Shown: piece after piece, positions 1 through 6,922 of the stretch
Position numbering within the stretch: the first letter of the stretch is position 1
How the letters are laid out: each line of letters opens with the position of its first letter
Source: Planctomycetaceae bacterium
GTDB taxonomy: Bacteria; Planctomycetota; Phycisphaerae; Phycisphaerales; SM1A02
NCBI GenBank assembly: GCA_002684315.1
Contig: NYVB01000171.1
Coordinates: 1-9,270, forward strand
Length of the DNA stretch: 9,270 nt
Reading direction: 5' to 3'
Position numbers and translations under genes: made by a program
Notes under the pieces: model-generated
What the model was told of the DNA's origin: nothing
The model's database searches: none
The model's input: only the letters and a program-made list of their open reading frames with translations

Positions 1-108
1 GAATCCGTGGAAATCTTCATCATCTGCACCGGCTTTCAGGGCTCCGACCCTGAAGTGGAGCAGCCTGATCGAGTCCTGGCGCCACCGCGTCCCTCCGGTT
101 GGGGTTGA
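1..108 (+). CDS. Possible C-terminal end of an upstream gene (partial, unidentified)
   Basis: Frame 1 is open from the window edge to a TGA at 106-108, giving 35 residues that begin ESVEIFIICTGF and end PPRPSGWG. The stretch has a hydrophobic strand-like segment (VEIFIIC) and then a proline-rich polar tail, as a natural C-terminus might. Third codon positions lean to G/C, as in the confirmed genes nearby. It is too short to assign a family, and chance openness over 105 bases is quite possible in this DNA. The downstream gene begins 167 bases later behind its own leader, so the two need not share a transcript. Confidence 0.35.
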   Translation, partial: ESVEIFIICTGFQGSDPEVEQPDRVLAPPRPSGWG

Positions 109-161
109 GTGTCCCCCGAGCGGGTTCACGCAGACTTTGCGCGCTCAGGCTGCAGTTCCTG

Positions 162-220
162 CGTCCGGTCTGTCCTACTGGAGCCCGGACGGCTTTGCTG
201 ATCTCTCAGAGAGGTTTTTT
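162..220 (+). terminator. Weak stem-loops followed by a T-run in the leader region
   Basis: CGTCCGG at 162-168 pairs perfectly with CCGGACG at 185-191 (7 bp, 16-base loop). Eleven bases further on, CTCTCAGAGAG (203-213) can form a 4-bp hairpin with a 3-base loop, followed by six T residues at 215-220. This could end transcription of whatever stops at 108, or be a structured leader for the gene at 276. The stem next to the T-run is short, so the terminator reading is weak. Confidence 0.3.
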
Positions 221-248
221 CATCTGGCCCACGGTTTGCACCTGTCTT

Positions 249-268
249 CTGTGAATTGAACACAGGAG
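249..268 (+). promoter_or_regulatory. Ribosome binding site partly inside a small hairpin
   Basis: AGGAG at 264-268 lies 7 bases before the ATG at 276 and is a good Shine-Dalgarno match. Its first two bases are in a 5-bp inverted repeat: CTGTG (249-253) and CACAG (261-265), loop AATTGAA. The hairpin would cover only part of the site, so it may tune initiation slightly. No known riboswitch class is recognisable. Confidence 0.4.
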
Positions 269-275
269 TACGCAC

Positions 276-1085
276 ATGATCAATCCGAATGTCGTTGGAA
301 TTCCCCTCCCAGATTCAGCAACTCGCGTTCCGCAGACCGGCGGTGGTCAGAGTGGCTCAGCGGCTCAGGCGAACGCCTTCACCGAAGTGATGACTGCGGC
401 CGAGGTGTACCACGAGGGCTGTGATGGCACCATGAACGAAGTCAATCTGGACGACTTCTTCGCAGCGTGGGGATCGAGCGACTCCGCCTATGACATCGAC
501 AACAGCGGTACGGTGGACGGTCTCGACCTCTCCATGTTTCTTGGAATGGGTCAACCCTCCGGACCACCTGCACCCGGTTCCGCTGAAGACATCCAATCAC
601 AGTGGGGTACGGTGGGCCATTCCACCGGTGATCTGAATGGTGACTACATCGTCGATGGGCTCGATCTCGCGCTCTCGCTCGGTGACAGCTCTTCCACGGA
701 CAACATCTCCTTCAATCAGCCCGCGGAGCAAGTTGAGAGTCCTCTCCAATCCATTCTGGACAATTGGGGCAGCGCCGAAGAGTCTTCCGATCTTGATGCC
801 GATGGCACGACCTCCGGAAGTGATCTTGCCATGCTTCTCTCCGGTCTTTCCGGGCTGGGTCAATCCGAAGTCGAGCCGATGGATGTGAGTCCTGTGTCAC
901 AGCAGGTCTTCGACATTCTCAATGAAATGGGCTTTGCAGAGCAGGCACCTGTCAACATCAACCAGGTCATCGACGGACTTCGTCTGGGCACCTTCGAATC
1001 CAAGACCGTGACCATGGATCTTCTCGAGCTCTACGGAAAGAGTTCGAAATCCGACGCACGGCAGGTCGGCGTCTCAGGGCGCTGA
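276..1085 (+). CDS. Protein with three tandem dockerin/EF-hand-like calcium-loop modules, no signal peptide
   Basis: Function unknown. The 269-aa product has three tandem modules, each a helix ending in Trp-Gly, an acidic 12-residue loop 8-9 residues later, and a second helix beginning Asp-Leu. The Trp-Gly pairs are at W65, W110 and W164. The loops begin at D73 (D73, D75, S77, D81, D84), D119 (D119, N121, D123, D127, D130) and D172 (D172, D174, D176, S180, D183). Acidic or hydroxyl residues at positions 1, 3, 5, 9 and 12 fit calcium binding of the dockerin type I/EF-hand kind. A degenerate helix ending Met-Gly near residues 213-219 (ILNEMG) may be the relic of a fourth unit. The N-terminus (MINPNVVGIPLPDS) is polar, with no signal peptide or membrane segment, and an in-frame TGA at 252-254 rules out a longer start. 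AGGAG at 264-268 supports the ATG. Planctomycetes commonly encode dockerin-like repeats outside cellulosomes, usually on exported proteins; this one would be cytoplasmic or leave by another route. The gene appears monocistronic. Confidence 0.85.
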   Translation: MINPNVVGIPLPDSATRVPQTGGGQSGSAAQANAFTEVMTAAEVYHEGCDGTMNEVNLDDFFAAWGSSDSAYDIDNSGTVDGLDLSMFLGMGQPSGPPAPGSAEDIQSQWGTVGHSTGDLNGDYIVDGLDLALSLGDSSSTDNISFNQPAEQVESPLQSILDNWGSAEESSDLDADGTTSGSDLAMLLSGLSGLGQSEVEPMDVSPVSQQVFDILNEMGFAEQAPVNINQVIDGLRLGTFESKTVTMDLLELYGKSSKSDARQVGVSGR

Positions 1086-1134
1086 CTTCGATCAGTCACT
1101 CAAGAACGAGTCGTTCCACACCAGTAGTGGGCAT

Positions 1135-1171
1135 GGCCCATCTTCGATCTTCGGAGGTGGGCCGTTTTTTT
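1135..1171 (+). terminator. Strong intrinsic terminator
   Basis: A 12-bp stem pairs 1135-1146 (GGCCCATCTTCG) with 1152-1163 (CGGAGGTGGGCC), allowing two G-U pairs. The loop is 5 bases (ATCTT), and a run of seven T residues follows at 1165-1171. It lies 50 bases after the stop codon of the calcium-loop protein gene and clearly serves that transcript. On the minus strand the hairpin lies 45 bases past the methyltransferase stop, but no T-run follows there, so it should work mainly in the plus direction. Confidence 0.93.
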
Positions 1172-1207
1172 CATGCCGGTGGAACAGCGTCGTTGCATTC
1201 AACCGAT

Positions 1208-1834
1208 TCAGGAGCCGAGGCCGCGAAGCCTGATGACATAGGCCGGCGGAAGGTTTCCGAACACGAACTCACGATGCCCGTTGAAACGCTTCAGCATCGA
1301 TTTCCCGTGGGCGTCGATGCGCTTGATCTTGGCTCGTCCATCACTTCCCACGACCGCGCCTCTCATCTTTCTCACTGCGGCGTATTCGAAGTAGGCGAGA
1401 TCACCTGTCGTGCGCGTGAGATCGAGAAGCTGTCGAAAGATCGATCTGGTCACAGTGGGGGGGAAGTTGTTGAACGGGAGACCGCACACCGTGAAATCGA
1501 AGGTCGATGGAAGTGTGACTTCCTCGATGGCACCCTGATGGAGCTCGACCTTCGCTGATTCACCTGCTTGCGAGAGATACGGGTCGATGAATCTCGTCTG
1601 CAGGTCCTTGCAGAATGCATCATTGATTTCGACGAGATGGTACTCATCACCCGGTCGCAGGGATTCAAGGATGACCTTGGTGAACGGACCGCTGCCGGGG
1701 CCGACTTCCAGAATCTTCCTCGGACCGCTTTTTCCCCGAAAGCTCTTCGTGATCGCAAGTGCCAGCGCTCGTGATGAAGGCCAGACCGAACCGGTGTGGT
1801 ATGAATTCTTGAGTGCTTCTGTAATGAACGACAC
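1208..1834 (-). CDS. PmtA-like SAM-dependent methyltransferase (phospholipid N-methyltransferase family)
   Basis: Predicted class I methyltransferase of 208 aa. Motif I, the SAM-binding glycine-rich loop, is ILEVGPGSGPFT at 41-52. The acidic residue after strand 2 is E69 in HLVEIND. Motif IV is GLPFNNFPP at 118-126, and the C-terminus carries NLPPAYVIRLR (194-204). The N-terminal stretch ending HTGSVWPSSRALA, the GLP motif and the terminal NLPPA are characteristic of the Rhodobacter-type PmtA group (COG3963-like), which methylates phosphatidylethanolamine and related lipids. That assignment is from memory of the family, and the true substrate is open; the rRNA adenine dimethylase family shares some of these features. 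The start is set at a GTG because AGGAG sits 8 bases upstream and the family usually begins about here. A GTG at 1900 and an ATG at 1867 are in frame but have poorly placed or no ribosome binding sites. The 82-aa protein gene lies 132 bp upstream on the same strand. Confidence 0.85.
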   Translation of the reverse strand: MSFITEALKNSYHTGSVWPSSRALALAITKSFRGKSGPRKILEVGPGSGPFTKVILESLRPGDEYHLVEINDAFCKDLQTRFIDPYLSQAGESAKVELHQGAIEEVTLPSTFDFTVCGLPFNNFPPTVTRSIFRQLLDLTRTTGDLAYFEYAAVRKMRGAVVGSDGRAKIKRIDAHGKSMLKRFNGHREFVFGNLPPAYVIRLRGLGS

Positions 1835-1842
1835 GTCTGGAT

Positions 1843-1847
1843 CTCCT
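1843..1847 (-). promoter_or_regulatory. Ribosome binding site that fixes the methyltransferase start
   Basis: AGGAG on the minus strand is followed by 8 bases and then the GTG at 1834-1832. The two upstream in-frame starts lack this spacing: before the ATG at 1867 there is no purine-rich site, and before the GTG at 1900 the GAGGGG run abuts the codon. This argues for the 208-aa product. Confidence 0.75.
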
Positions 1848-1862
1848 GAAAAACCAGAACTG

Positions 1863-1868
1863 ATCATA
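1863..1868 (-). promoter_or_regulatory. Candidate -10 box for the methyltransferase gene
   Basis: TATGAT on the minus strand matches the sigma-70 -10 consensus at five of six positions. It would place the transcript start a short distance upstream of the AGGAG at 1847-1843. The matching -35 region (around 1885-1891, GTTCGT/TTCGTC) is poor, so this is tentative. If real, the upstream GTG/ATG starts could not be used on this transcript. Confidence 0.3.
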
Positions 1869-1966
1869 GCGAACCAAGCGACAAGACGAACAGGATCCAC
1901 CCCTCAGGGACCCTGATCGCTTGCCGATCATCATTCGTCATGTGACTGCGTGCCCGGGTTCCGGGA

Positions 1967-2215
1967 TCAGTCGGAATCCGTCGATTTCTGTCTGGCCTTC
2001 AGAATCGGCCCTGACCGATCGAACATCGAGGATGGGAGCCTCGGCTCGCCTTCTTCCTTCACCAATCTTTCCCCGATTCCCTTCAAGCCACTGGCACTCA
2101 TCTGGGGAGATCGGGTTTCCTCACGCTTCGCGCGAGCACGATCGATCGATTTGTCCATCACGCTGAGAATGTCCCTCACGCGCTGGTTTCGTTCTTTATT
2201 CTTCCATTGATTCAT
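1967..2215 (-). CDS. Small charged hypothetical protein (82 aa)
   Basis: I do not recognise a family. The product begins MNQWKNKERNQRVRDILSVM and ends ARQKSTDSD. It is rich in Lys, Arg, Glu and Asp, with no signal peptide, membrane segment or cysteines. Residues about 7-34 could form an amphipathic, strongly charged helix, and the rest looks flexible. The reading frame is supported by an excellent AGGAGG at 2229-2224, 8 bases before the ATG, which favours this start over an in-frame ATG 11 codons upstream (2248) without such a site. The gene lies upstream of the methyltransferase on the same strand and diverges from the protease gene at 2440. It may share a transcript with the methyltransferase, but the 132-bp gap leaves room for a separate promoter. 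Confidence 0.65.
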   Translation of the reverse strand: MNQWKNKERNQRVRDILSVMDKSIDRARAKREETRSPQMSASGLKGIGERLVKEEGEPRLPSSMFDRSGPILKARQKSTDSD

Positions 2216-2223
2216 TTCAATGT

Positions 2224-2229
2224 CCTCCT
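2224..2229 (-). promoter_or_regulatory. Ribosome binding site that fixes the start of the 82-aa protein
   Basis: AGGAGG on the minus strand, 8 bases before the ATG at 2215-2213, is close to the ideal anti-16S complement. The longer alternative starting at 2248 would place this motif inside its coding region (encoding part of QEDIE), and nothing comparable precedes that ATG. Confidence 0.8.
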
Positions 2230-2286
2230 GACCCTGTCTTCGGATCATGAGCCACGTTTCTTTCGGCCATTTGGATTCTGGGGACC

Positions 2287-2335
2287 TTGTACAGCTCGGA
2301 CGTGCCGCTACAAACGGAACGACCGGCTTGTTCCG
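2287..2335. promoter_or_regulatory. Two adjacent dyads in the divergent intergenic region
   Basis: TTGTA at 2287-2291 is repeated inverted as TACAA at 2309-2313. Directly after it, CGGAACGA (2315-2322) pairs with TTGTTCCG (2328-2335) around a 5-base loop (CCGGC), with one G-T pair. They lie between the divergent starts at 2215 and 2440. They could be operator half-sites or, for the first, overlapping -35/-10-like hexamers (TTGTAC, 16 bases, TACAAA) readable on either strand. No repressor gene is adjacent. A separate TTGAAA at 2361-2366 and TACACT at 2395-2400 resemble promoter hexamers but are badly spaced from each other. Confidence 0.3.
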
Positions 2336-2439
2336 CGCTTTTGAGATCTCTGAGACACCCTTGAAATCAAAGAACTCAACATTATCCGCCCGGCTACACT
2401 TGTCCTAAATCCTCACCAGACGCATTTCGGAGTTCTTCA

Positions 2440-5400
2440 ATGTCCATCTCGAACCGTTCACTTCTGTTGCCAGCCGTTCTTCTCATTCTGGGGACGCTGG
2501 CGTCCACCGTCACCGCGGAGGAGGTCGATCTTCCCAGATATCCATCGCTCTCACCCGATGGAGAAGACGTCGTCTTCTCCTGGCGTGGTGATCTCTGGCG
2601 TGTCGACATCGACGGCGGAAAGGCGATTCGTCTGACGTCACATCCCGGGATCGATTCACGCTCAGCGTGGAACCCTGATGGTTCGGGGCTTGTCTTCGAA
2701 AGCGACCGAGACGGATACAGAAACATCTGGTCGATCGATCCCGATGGCGACGGTCTGCGTCAGCTCGTGCAGGGTGACACCAGTGCCATACTCTCCGATT
2801 TCGGTAGTGGTCCCGATGGAACGCCCACCGTCGTCTTCGACGGTCGCTTTGAAAATGATTTCTACCGAGGCAGCCGCCCATACGAAGTCTCCCTCGATGG
2901 CGGTCAACCCAGGCGTGTCCATGATGCGTTTGGAAGTGCGGCCCAGCGAAGTCCTGATGGATCCAAGGTTCTCTTCGAGCGGGGCAGGACATCGTGGACG
3001 CGACGTGGCAAGCGTGGCTCCGGAACCAGGGACGTCTGGTTGCATTCACCCGAGGATGGGTTCGTTCAGCTCACCACTTGGGAGGGAAATGACGGCTATC
3101 CACATTGGCTCGATGATGAGACCATGCTGTTTCTCTCCGATCGCGAGCTTGGCGCAGTCAATCTTTATCGCCAGTCGATCGTCCCCGGAGTCGAGATGGC
3201 CGAGCGTCTCACCGATTTCACGGAACATGACGTGACCGACTTCGACGTCTCCGCTGACGGTCGTCATGTGGTGATGCAGAATTGGGACCGTCTCTACGCC
3301 CTGGATCTGGATGATTCGACGAATGGATCCGAGGTGCGGGCGATCTCCATCGAGGCGAACACCGATGGCCTTGACCGTGTGATCCCCAAGAACGTCTCGA
3401 ACATGGTCACCGAGGCCGAACTCAGTCCCGACGGCAAGGTGATGGCGGTGGTGGCCTACGGGGATGTCTGGATCCGCAACGTCGCGGATGGAAGCCCGAC
3501 GCGTCGAATCACCGAATCGCTCGCGCATGATCGATCGATCAGCTGGAGTCCCGACGGACTTCGCCTCTATTTCACCAGTGACGAAGAGGGTTCTGACGGG
3601 GTCTATGCCGCCGAGGTCGCGTTGACGAGAAGCGAACTGCAGGAGAACTGGCGTTCGATCACCGACCCGGAATCCGTTCCGTCCGATGAGGATTCCGATG
3701 AAGAGGACATGCCCCGGAAAAAGAAGGGTTCCGGCAAGCCGTCTCTCGAGGTGAAATCGAATCCGATCAAGAAGATGGGGACGGACGCCACGGGCGGATC
3801 CGATTTCGACATCACCGGAAACTGGGTCGCCGAATGCGAGATCCCCGGGGCCGGCATGGTCTCGGTGTCGCTTTCGTTCGAACCTGGTGCCTCCGGATCG
3901 ATGAACGTGCGCTTCAATGCCACCGACGACATCAAGGGTGAAGGCACCGTGACGATCGATCCCGAGACCGGTGCGCTCTCCGGAGAATTGATCCTCGACA
4001 ACAGCATGCGAATCCCCATCACGGGAACCTGCGAAAATGGAAGCATCACCGGCCAGGTCGATGCGGTTCAGGGTGCGATCCCGTTCGTGGCGACTCGTGT
4101 CGATGACGAGGAAGGCGCGACGACCGGCGAGTCGGACTCCGAAGCCGAGGATGCCGAGGGTGATGAGGCCGAGGAAGAGGAGAACCCCAGGCTCGACCCC
4201 GAGCGCTGGCATGACGCACTCAGCTTCGAGATCTCTGAAGTGCTGGTCGATGAACGGAACATCAGCGATCCCAAGCCTTCCCCCGATGGTCGTACGCTCG
4301 CCGTGCGACAGGAGAGAGGCGACGTGCTGCTCGTCGATCTCGCGACAGGCGAAGAGACCATGGCTCGAGAGGGGTGGGACCGTGGTACGGAATACGTCTG
4401 GTCACCTGATTCCCGCGCGCTTGCCATCAGTCAGGCTGACCTCGACTTCAACTACGACATCTGGTTCGTTCCCGTGGACGATCCGGGTGCCGCGACCAAC
4501 GTTTCGCGTCACCCCGACAACGACCTGAGTCCCAGGTTCTCCGCCGACGGACGAATTCTGGTCTTTTCCAGCGAGCGCAAGGAGGAGGCCTATGACGTCT
4601 ACCGGGTCTACCTCGATCGTTCACTCGACGGTCTGCTGGATGTCGAACTCGACGAGTACTACGCAGATGCGAAGAAGGCCGCGAAGAAGCGAAAGCCGAT
4701 CGATCCCTGGTTGCCTGATCTCGCGATCGAGGATGACGCGGATGACGATTCGAAGGATGACGCGAAGGACGATCCCGAGTGGTCTCCTTCCCTGGAAGAC
4801 GCCTACAAGAGGCTCGATCGAATGACCGCCTTGACCGGAAATGAACAGACGGTTCGTGTCTCGCCTGCAGGCGATCAGATCGTCTTCCAGCGTTCCGGCG
4901 GTGGTTCCGGGACCTCCGGCATCTGGTCGGTCGATTGGAAGGGCAATGGATCCAAGCGTCTCGGCTCCGGTTCGCTCGGTGAATTCACCCTTTCGGGAGA
5001 CAAGATCGCGACTCAGGGTTCCAGCGGTGGCTGGGTCACCGCGTCGGGATCCGCGAAATCGATTCCCGTCAACGCGCAGATCGAGCTCGATCTGGAAGAG
5101 CAGTCGAGCCGGAAATTCGATGAAGCCGCCAGAATCTTCGGCATGATCTTCTACCACCCGGACATGAAGGGTCGTGACTGGGAGAAGATCAAGACCGATT
5201 ATCACCAGCTCGCATCGCGTGCGTGGACGAGTGATGAATTCAACTGGGTTGCCGCCCGCATGCTTGGTGAGATGAACGCATCCCACACCGGCATCAGAAC
5301 GCCCGGCATGTCCTCACCGACACGCAAGTCTCAGGGGCGACTGGGTACGCGTCATCAACGTGTGGATGACGGCTTCGAGGTTCTCGAGGTCATCGCCGGT

Positions 5401-6276
5401 TCACCTGCGGAAATCGGTCCGATGCCGCTCAAGAGCGGTGACGTCATCCTGTCCATCGATGATGAGACCTTCGCTTCCGGAGACACCATCGAAAGTCACC
5501 TGCGTGGAAAGGTCGGTCGTGAAGTGGTGCTGCGCATTCGCAGGTCCGCCGATGACACGGACCAGCCGGTCGAGATGCTCACCCTGATCGAACCCGTCTC
5601 AAGCGGTTCCCTGTCGGGTCTGATCTACGATGAACAGATCGAATCGATCAACGCGCGTGTGGAGGAACTCTCCGGAGGACGTCTGGGCTACCTGCACATC
5701 AAGTCGATGGACCAGGCGTCTCTTGATGTCTTCGAGCGAGATCTCTACGCCGCCGCGGAGGGCAGGGACGGGCTTCTCGTCGATGTCCGAAACAATGGTG
5801 GTGGCTGGACCGCGGATCGGGTGTTCGCCTCCCTTGATGCCAGACCGCATGCCTACACGGTCCCTCGTGGAGCCGACCCGTCACGAACCGACGGCTATCC
5901 GCAGGATCGTCTCTTCATTCAGAGATACGTTCTTCCCGTGAACATGCTCTGCAACGAGAACAGTTATTCGAATGCGGAGATCATCTCTCATGGGTTCAAG
6001 GCTCTCGAACGCGGCACGCTCGTCGGGACCCAGACCACCGGCTCGGTGATCTCGACCGGTCGTGCGACTCTCATCGACGGAACCACGATTCGGACGCCTT
6101 TCCGAGGTTGGTATCTTCTTGACGGGACAGACATGGAGAACAACGGCGCCATGCCCGACATCGTCGTTCTGCAGACTCCGGAAGACGAGTCCTCGGAGCA
6201 TGACGCCCAACTTCAGAAGGCGGTCGAGGATCTTCTCGAGCGTCTGCCCGACACTGCAGGAGATCAACGTCCATGA
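2440..6276 (+). CDS. Secreted tricorn-like protease (S41 family) with an inserted beta-rich domain
   Basis: Predicted exported serine protease of the tricorn type, 1278 aa against about 1070 for archaeal tricorn. Residues 1-26 form a signal peptide (R6, hydrophobic 8-24, VTA before E27). Two beta-propellers follow, built from repeated SPDG-type blades: the first about 30-400, the second about 590-880. A tricorn C1 helical domain runs from about 885 to 965 (FYHPDMKGRDW), a PDZ domain from about 968 to 1050, and the S41 core from about 1055 to the end. The catalytic set matches tricorn: S948-H949 in GEMNASHTG, nucleophile S1177 in ENSYSNAE, and E1233 in MENNGAMPD. Between the propellers are an acidic patch (415-423), a Lys-rich patch (426-447), an extra domain (455-555) and a second acidic linker (555-581). 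A third acidic stretch lies at 764-780. In the family such enzymes degrade peptides entering through the propellers; here this would occur outside the cytoplasm. CGGAG at 2428-2432 supports the ATG. The stop overlaps the pyrophosphatase start by ATGA. Confidence 0.93.
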   Translation: MSISNRSLLLPAVLLILGTLASTVTAEEVDLPRYPSLSPDGEDVVFSWRGDLWRVDIDGGKAIRLTSHPGIDSRSAWNPDGSGLVFESDRDGYRNIWSIDPDGDGLRQLVQGDTSAILSDFGSGPDGTPTVVFDGRFENDFYRGSRPYEVSLDGGQPRRVHDAFGSAAQRSPDGSKVLFERGRTSWTRRGKRGSGTRDVWLHSPEDGFVQLTTWEGNDGYPHWLDDETMLFLSDRELGAVNLYRQSIVPGVEMAERLTDFTEHDVTDFDVSADGRHVVMQNWDRLYALDLDDSTNGSEVRAISIEANTDGLDRVIPKNVSNMVTEAELSPDGKVMAVVAYGDVWIRNVADGSPTRRITESLAHDRSISWSPDGLRLYFTSDEEGSDGVYAAEVALTRSELQENWRSITDPESVPSDEDSDEEDMPRKKKGSGKPSLEVKSNPIKKMGTDATGGSDFDITGNWVAECEIPGAGMVSVSLSFEPGASGSMNVRFNATDDIKGEGTVTIDPETGALSGELILDNSMRIPITGTCENGSITGQVDAVQGAIPFVATRVDDEEGATTGESDSEAEDAEGDEAEEEENPRLDPERWHDALSFEISEVLVDERNISDPKPSPDGRTLAVRQERGDVLLVDLATGEETMAREGWDRGTEYVWSPDSRALAISQADLDFNYDIWFVPVDDPGAATNVSRHPDNDLSPRFSADGRILVFSSERKEEAYDVYRVYLDRSLDGLLDVELDEYYADAKKAAKKRKPIDPWLPDLAIEDDADDDSKDDAKDDPEWSPSLEDAYKRLDRMTALTGNEQTVRVSPAGDQIVFQRSGGGSGTSGIWSVDWKGNGSKRLGSGSLGEFTLSGDKIATQGSSGGWVTASGSAKSIPVNAQIELDLEEQSSRKFDEAARIFGMIFYHPDMKGRDWEKIKTDYHQLASRAWTSDEFNWVAARMLGEMNASHTGIRTPGMSSPTRKSQGRLGTRHQRVDDGFEVLEVIAGSPAEIGPMPLKSGDVILSIDDETFASGDTIESHLRGKVGREVVLRIRRSADDTDQPVEMLTLIEPVSSGSLSGLIYDEQIESINARVEELSGGRLGYLHIKSMDQASLDVFERDLYAAAEGRDGLLVDVRNNGGGWTADRVFASLDARPHAYTVPRGADPSRTDGYPQDRLFIQRYVLPVNMLCNENSYSNAEIISHGFKALERGTLVGTQTTGSVISTGRATLIDGTTIRTPFRGWYLLDGTDMENNGAMPDIVVLQTPEDESSEHDAQLQKAVEDLLERLPDTAGDQRP
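3802..4104 (+). other. Inserted beta-strand-rich domain within the tricorn-like protease
   Basis: This stretch encodes residues 455-555, from DFDITGNWVAECEIPG to PFVATRVD. It alternates short beta strands with Gly/Asn turns: a Gly-x-Trp start, then repeated 'GxxxGxhxh' hairpins and a closing PFxATR strand. The pattern resembles the small beta-barrel modules (TGxW start, FxATR end) found beside hydrolases in planctomycetes and other bacteria. That resemblance is from memory and unverified. It contains no propeller blade signature, and charged linkers isolate it on both sides, so it is probably a separately folding unit added to the usual tricorn architecture. Its role could be substrate or surface binding, which is speculation. 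Confidence 0.6.
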
Positions 6277-6911
6277 CAGATTCACATCACGACTGGTTCC
6301 GTTATCGACCCCATCCCTGGCATGGTCTTTCGACCGGGGATGATCCGCCGGCGAGGATCGATGCCTTCATCGAACTCACGCCCTTCGACGTGATCAAGTA
6401 CGAGATCGACAAACGGACCGGCTACCTCATGGTCGACCGTCCTCAGCGAACCAGTTCCACGCCTCCCACTCCCTACGGATTCATTCCCCGAACGTGGTGC
6501 GGGCCGCGGGTCGCGGCTCTGTCTCCCACTTCGAGTCGGGGTGATGGCGATCCACTCGATGTCTGTGTTCTCACGGAACGCCCCGTCGATCGCACCGAGA
6601 TTCTTCTGAAGGCCCACGTGATCGGTGGCATCAGCATGATCGATGGTGGTGAGGCCGACGACAAGATCATCGCGGTGATGGATCGCGATGCGGTCTATGG
6701 CGAGGCGAACGACATCGGTGAGATTCCGATCGCACTGGTCGATCGACTTCAGCATTACTTCGCGACCTACAAGCTCGTCCCCGGGGTCACCAGTGAGGTG
6801 ACCATTGCGGGCATCTACGGACGGGACCATGCCATGAAGGTGGTTCAGGCCTCGATCGAGGACTACGTCGAAGAGTACGGCCATCTTGGAAGCGACCCGG
6901 ATCCGGTCTGA
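6273..6911 (+). CDS. ppa: Inorganic pyrophosphatase, family I
   Basis: Hydrolyses pyrophosphate to two phosphates in the cytoplasm, driving biosynthetic reactions forward; magnesium-dependent in this family. The 212-aa product carries the family signature DGDPLDV with metal-binding D91, D93 and D96, and a further acidic metal/catalytic segment EADDKIIAV (127-135). Other conserved elements are the active-site KYEIDKRTG near residue 50, YGFIP, and HYFATYK before the C-terminal helix. It is longer than the roughly 175-aa E. coli enzyme. The N-terminal HPWHG and DRPQ segments resemble the chlamydial/Bacteroidetes-like subgroup as I remember it, which fits a PVC lineage. The start overlaps the protease stop (ATGA), with AGGAG at 6259-6263 about 9 bases upstream, so it is probably translationally coupled and cotranscribed. 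The protein has no export signal, unlike its upstream neighbour. Confidence 0.95.
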   Translation: MTDSHHDWFRYRPHPWHGLSTGDDPPARIDAFIELTPFDVIKYEIDKRTGYLMVDRPQRTSSTPPTPYGFIPRTWCGPRVAALSPTSSRGDGDPLDVCVLTERPVDRTEILLKAHVIGGISMIDGGEADDKIIAVMDRDAVYGEANDIGEIPIALVDRLQHYFATYKLVPGVTSEVTIAGIYGRDHAMKVVQASIEDYVEEYGHLGSDPDPV

Positions 6912-6922
6912 CTCCGCCACCC

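Noticed and set aside
1835..1966. GC-rich short palindromes between the 82-aa protein and the methyltransferase, considered as a terminator
   Set aside because: The repeats leave almost no loop (for example CAGGG-T-CCCTG) and no T-run follows on the minus strand.
3046..4212. Long open frame (388 codons) on the minus strand inside the protease gene
   Set aside because: It lies wholly antisense to a gene with clear domains, and its translation has no recognisable motif. Codon bias in G+C-rich genes commonly leaves the opposite strand open.
4621..5286. Minus-strand open frame of 221 codons in the protease gene
   Set aside because: Antisense to the second propeller and C1 domain; no ribosome binding site or family signature was found.
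6282..6920. Minus-strand open frame of 212 codons over ppa
   Set aside because: It mirrors the ppa coding region almost exactly. The plus-strand frame carries all pyrophosphatase motifs, so this is a shadow frame.
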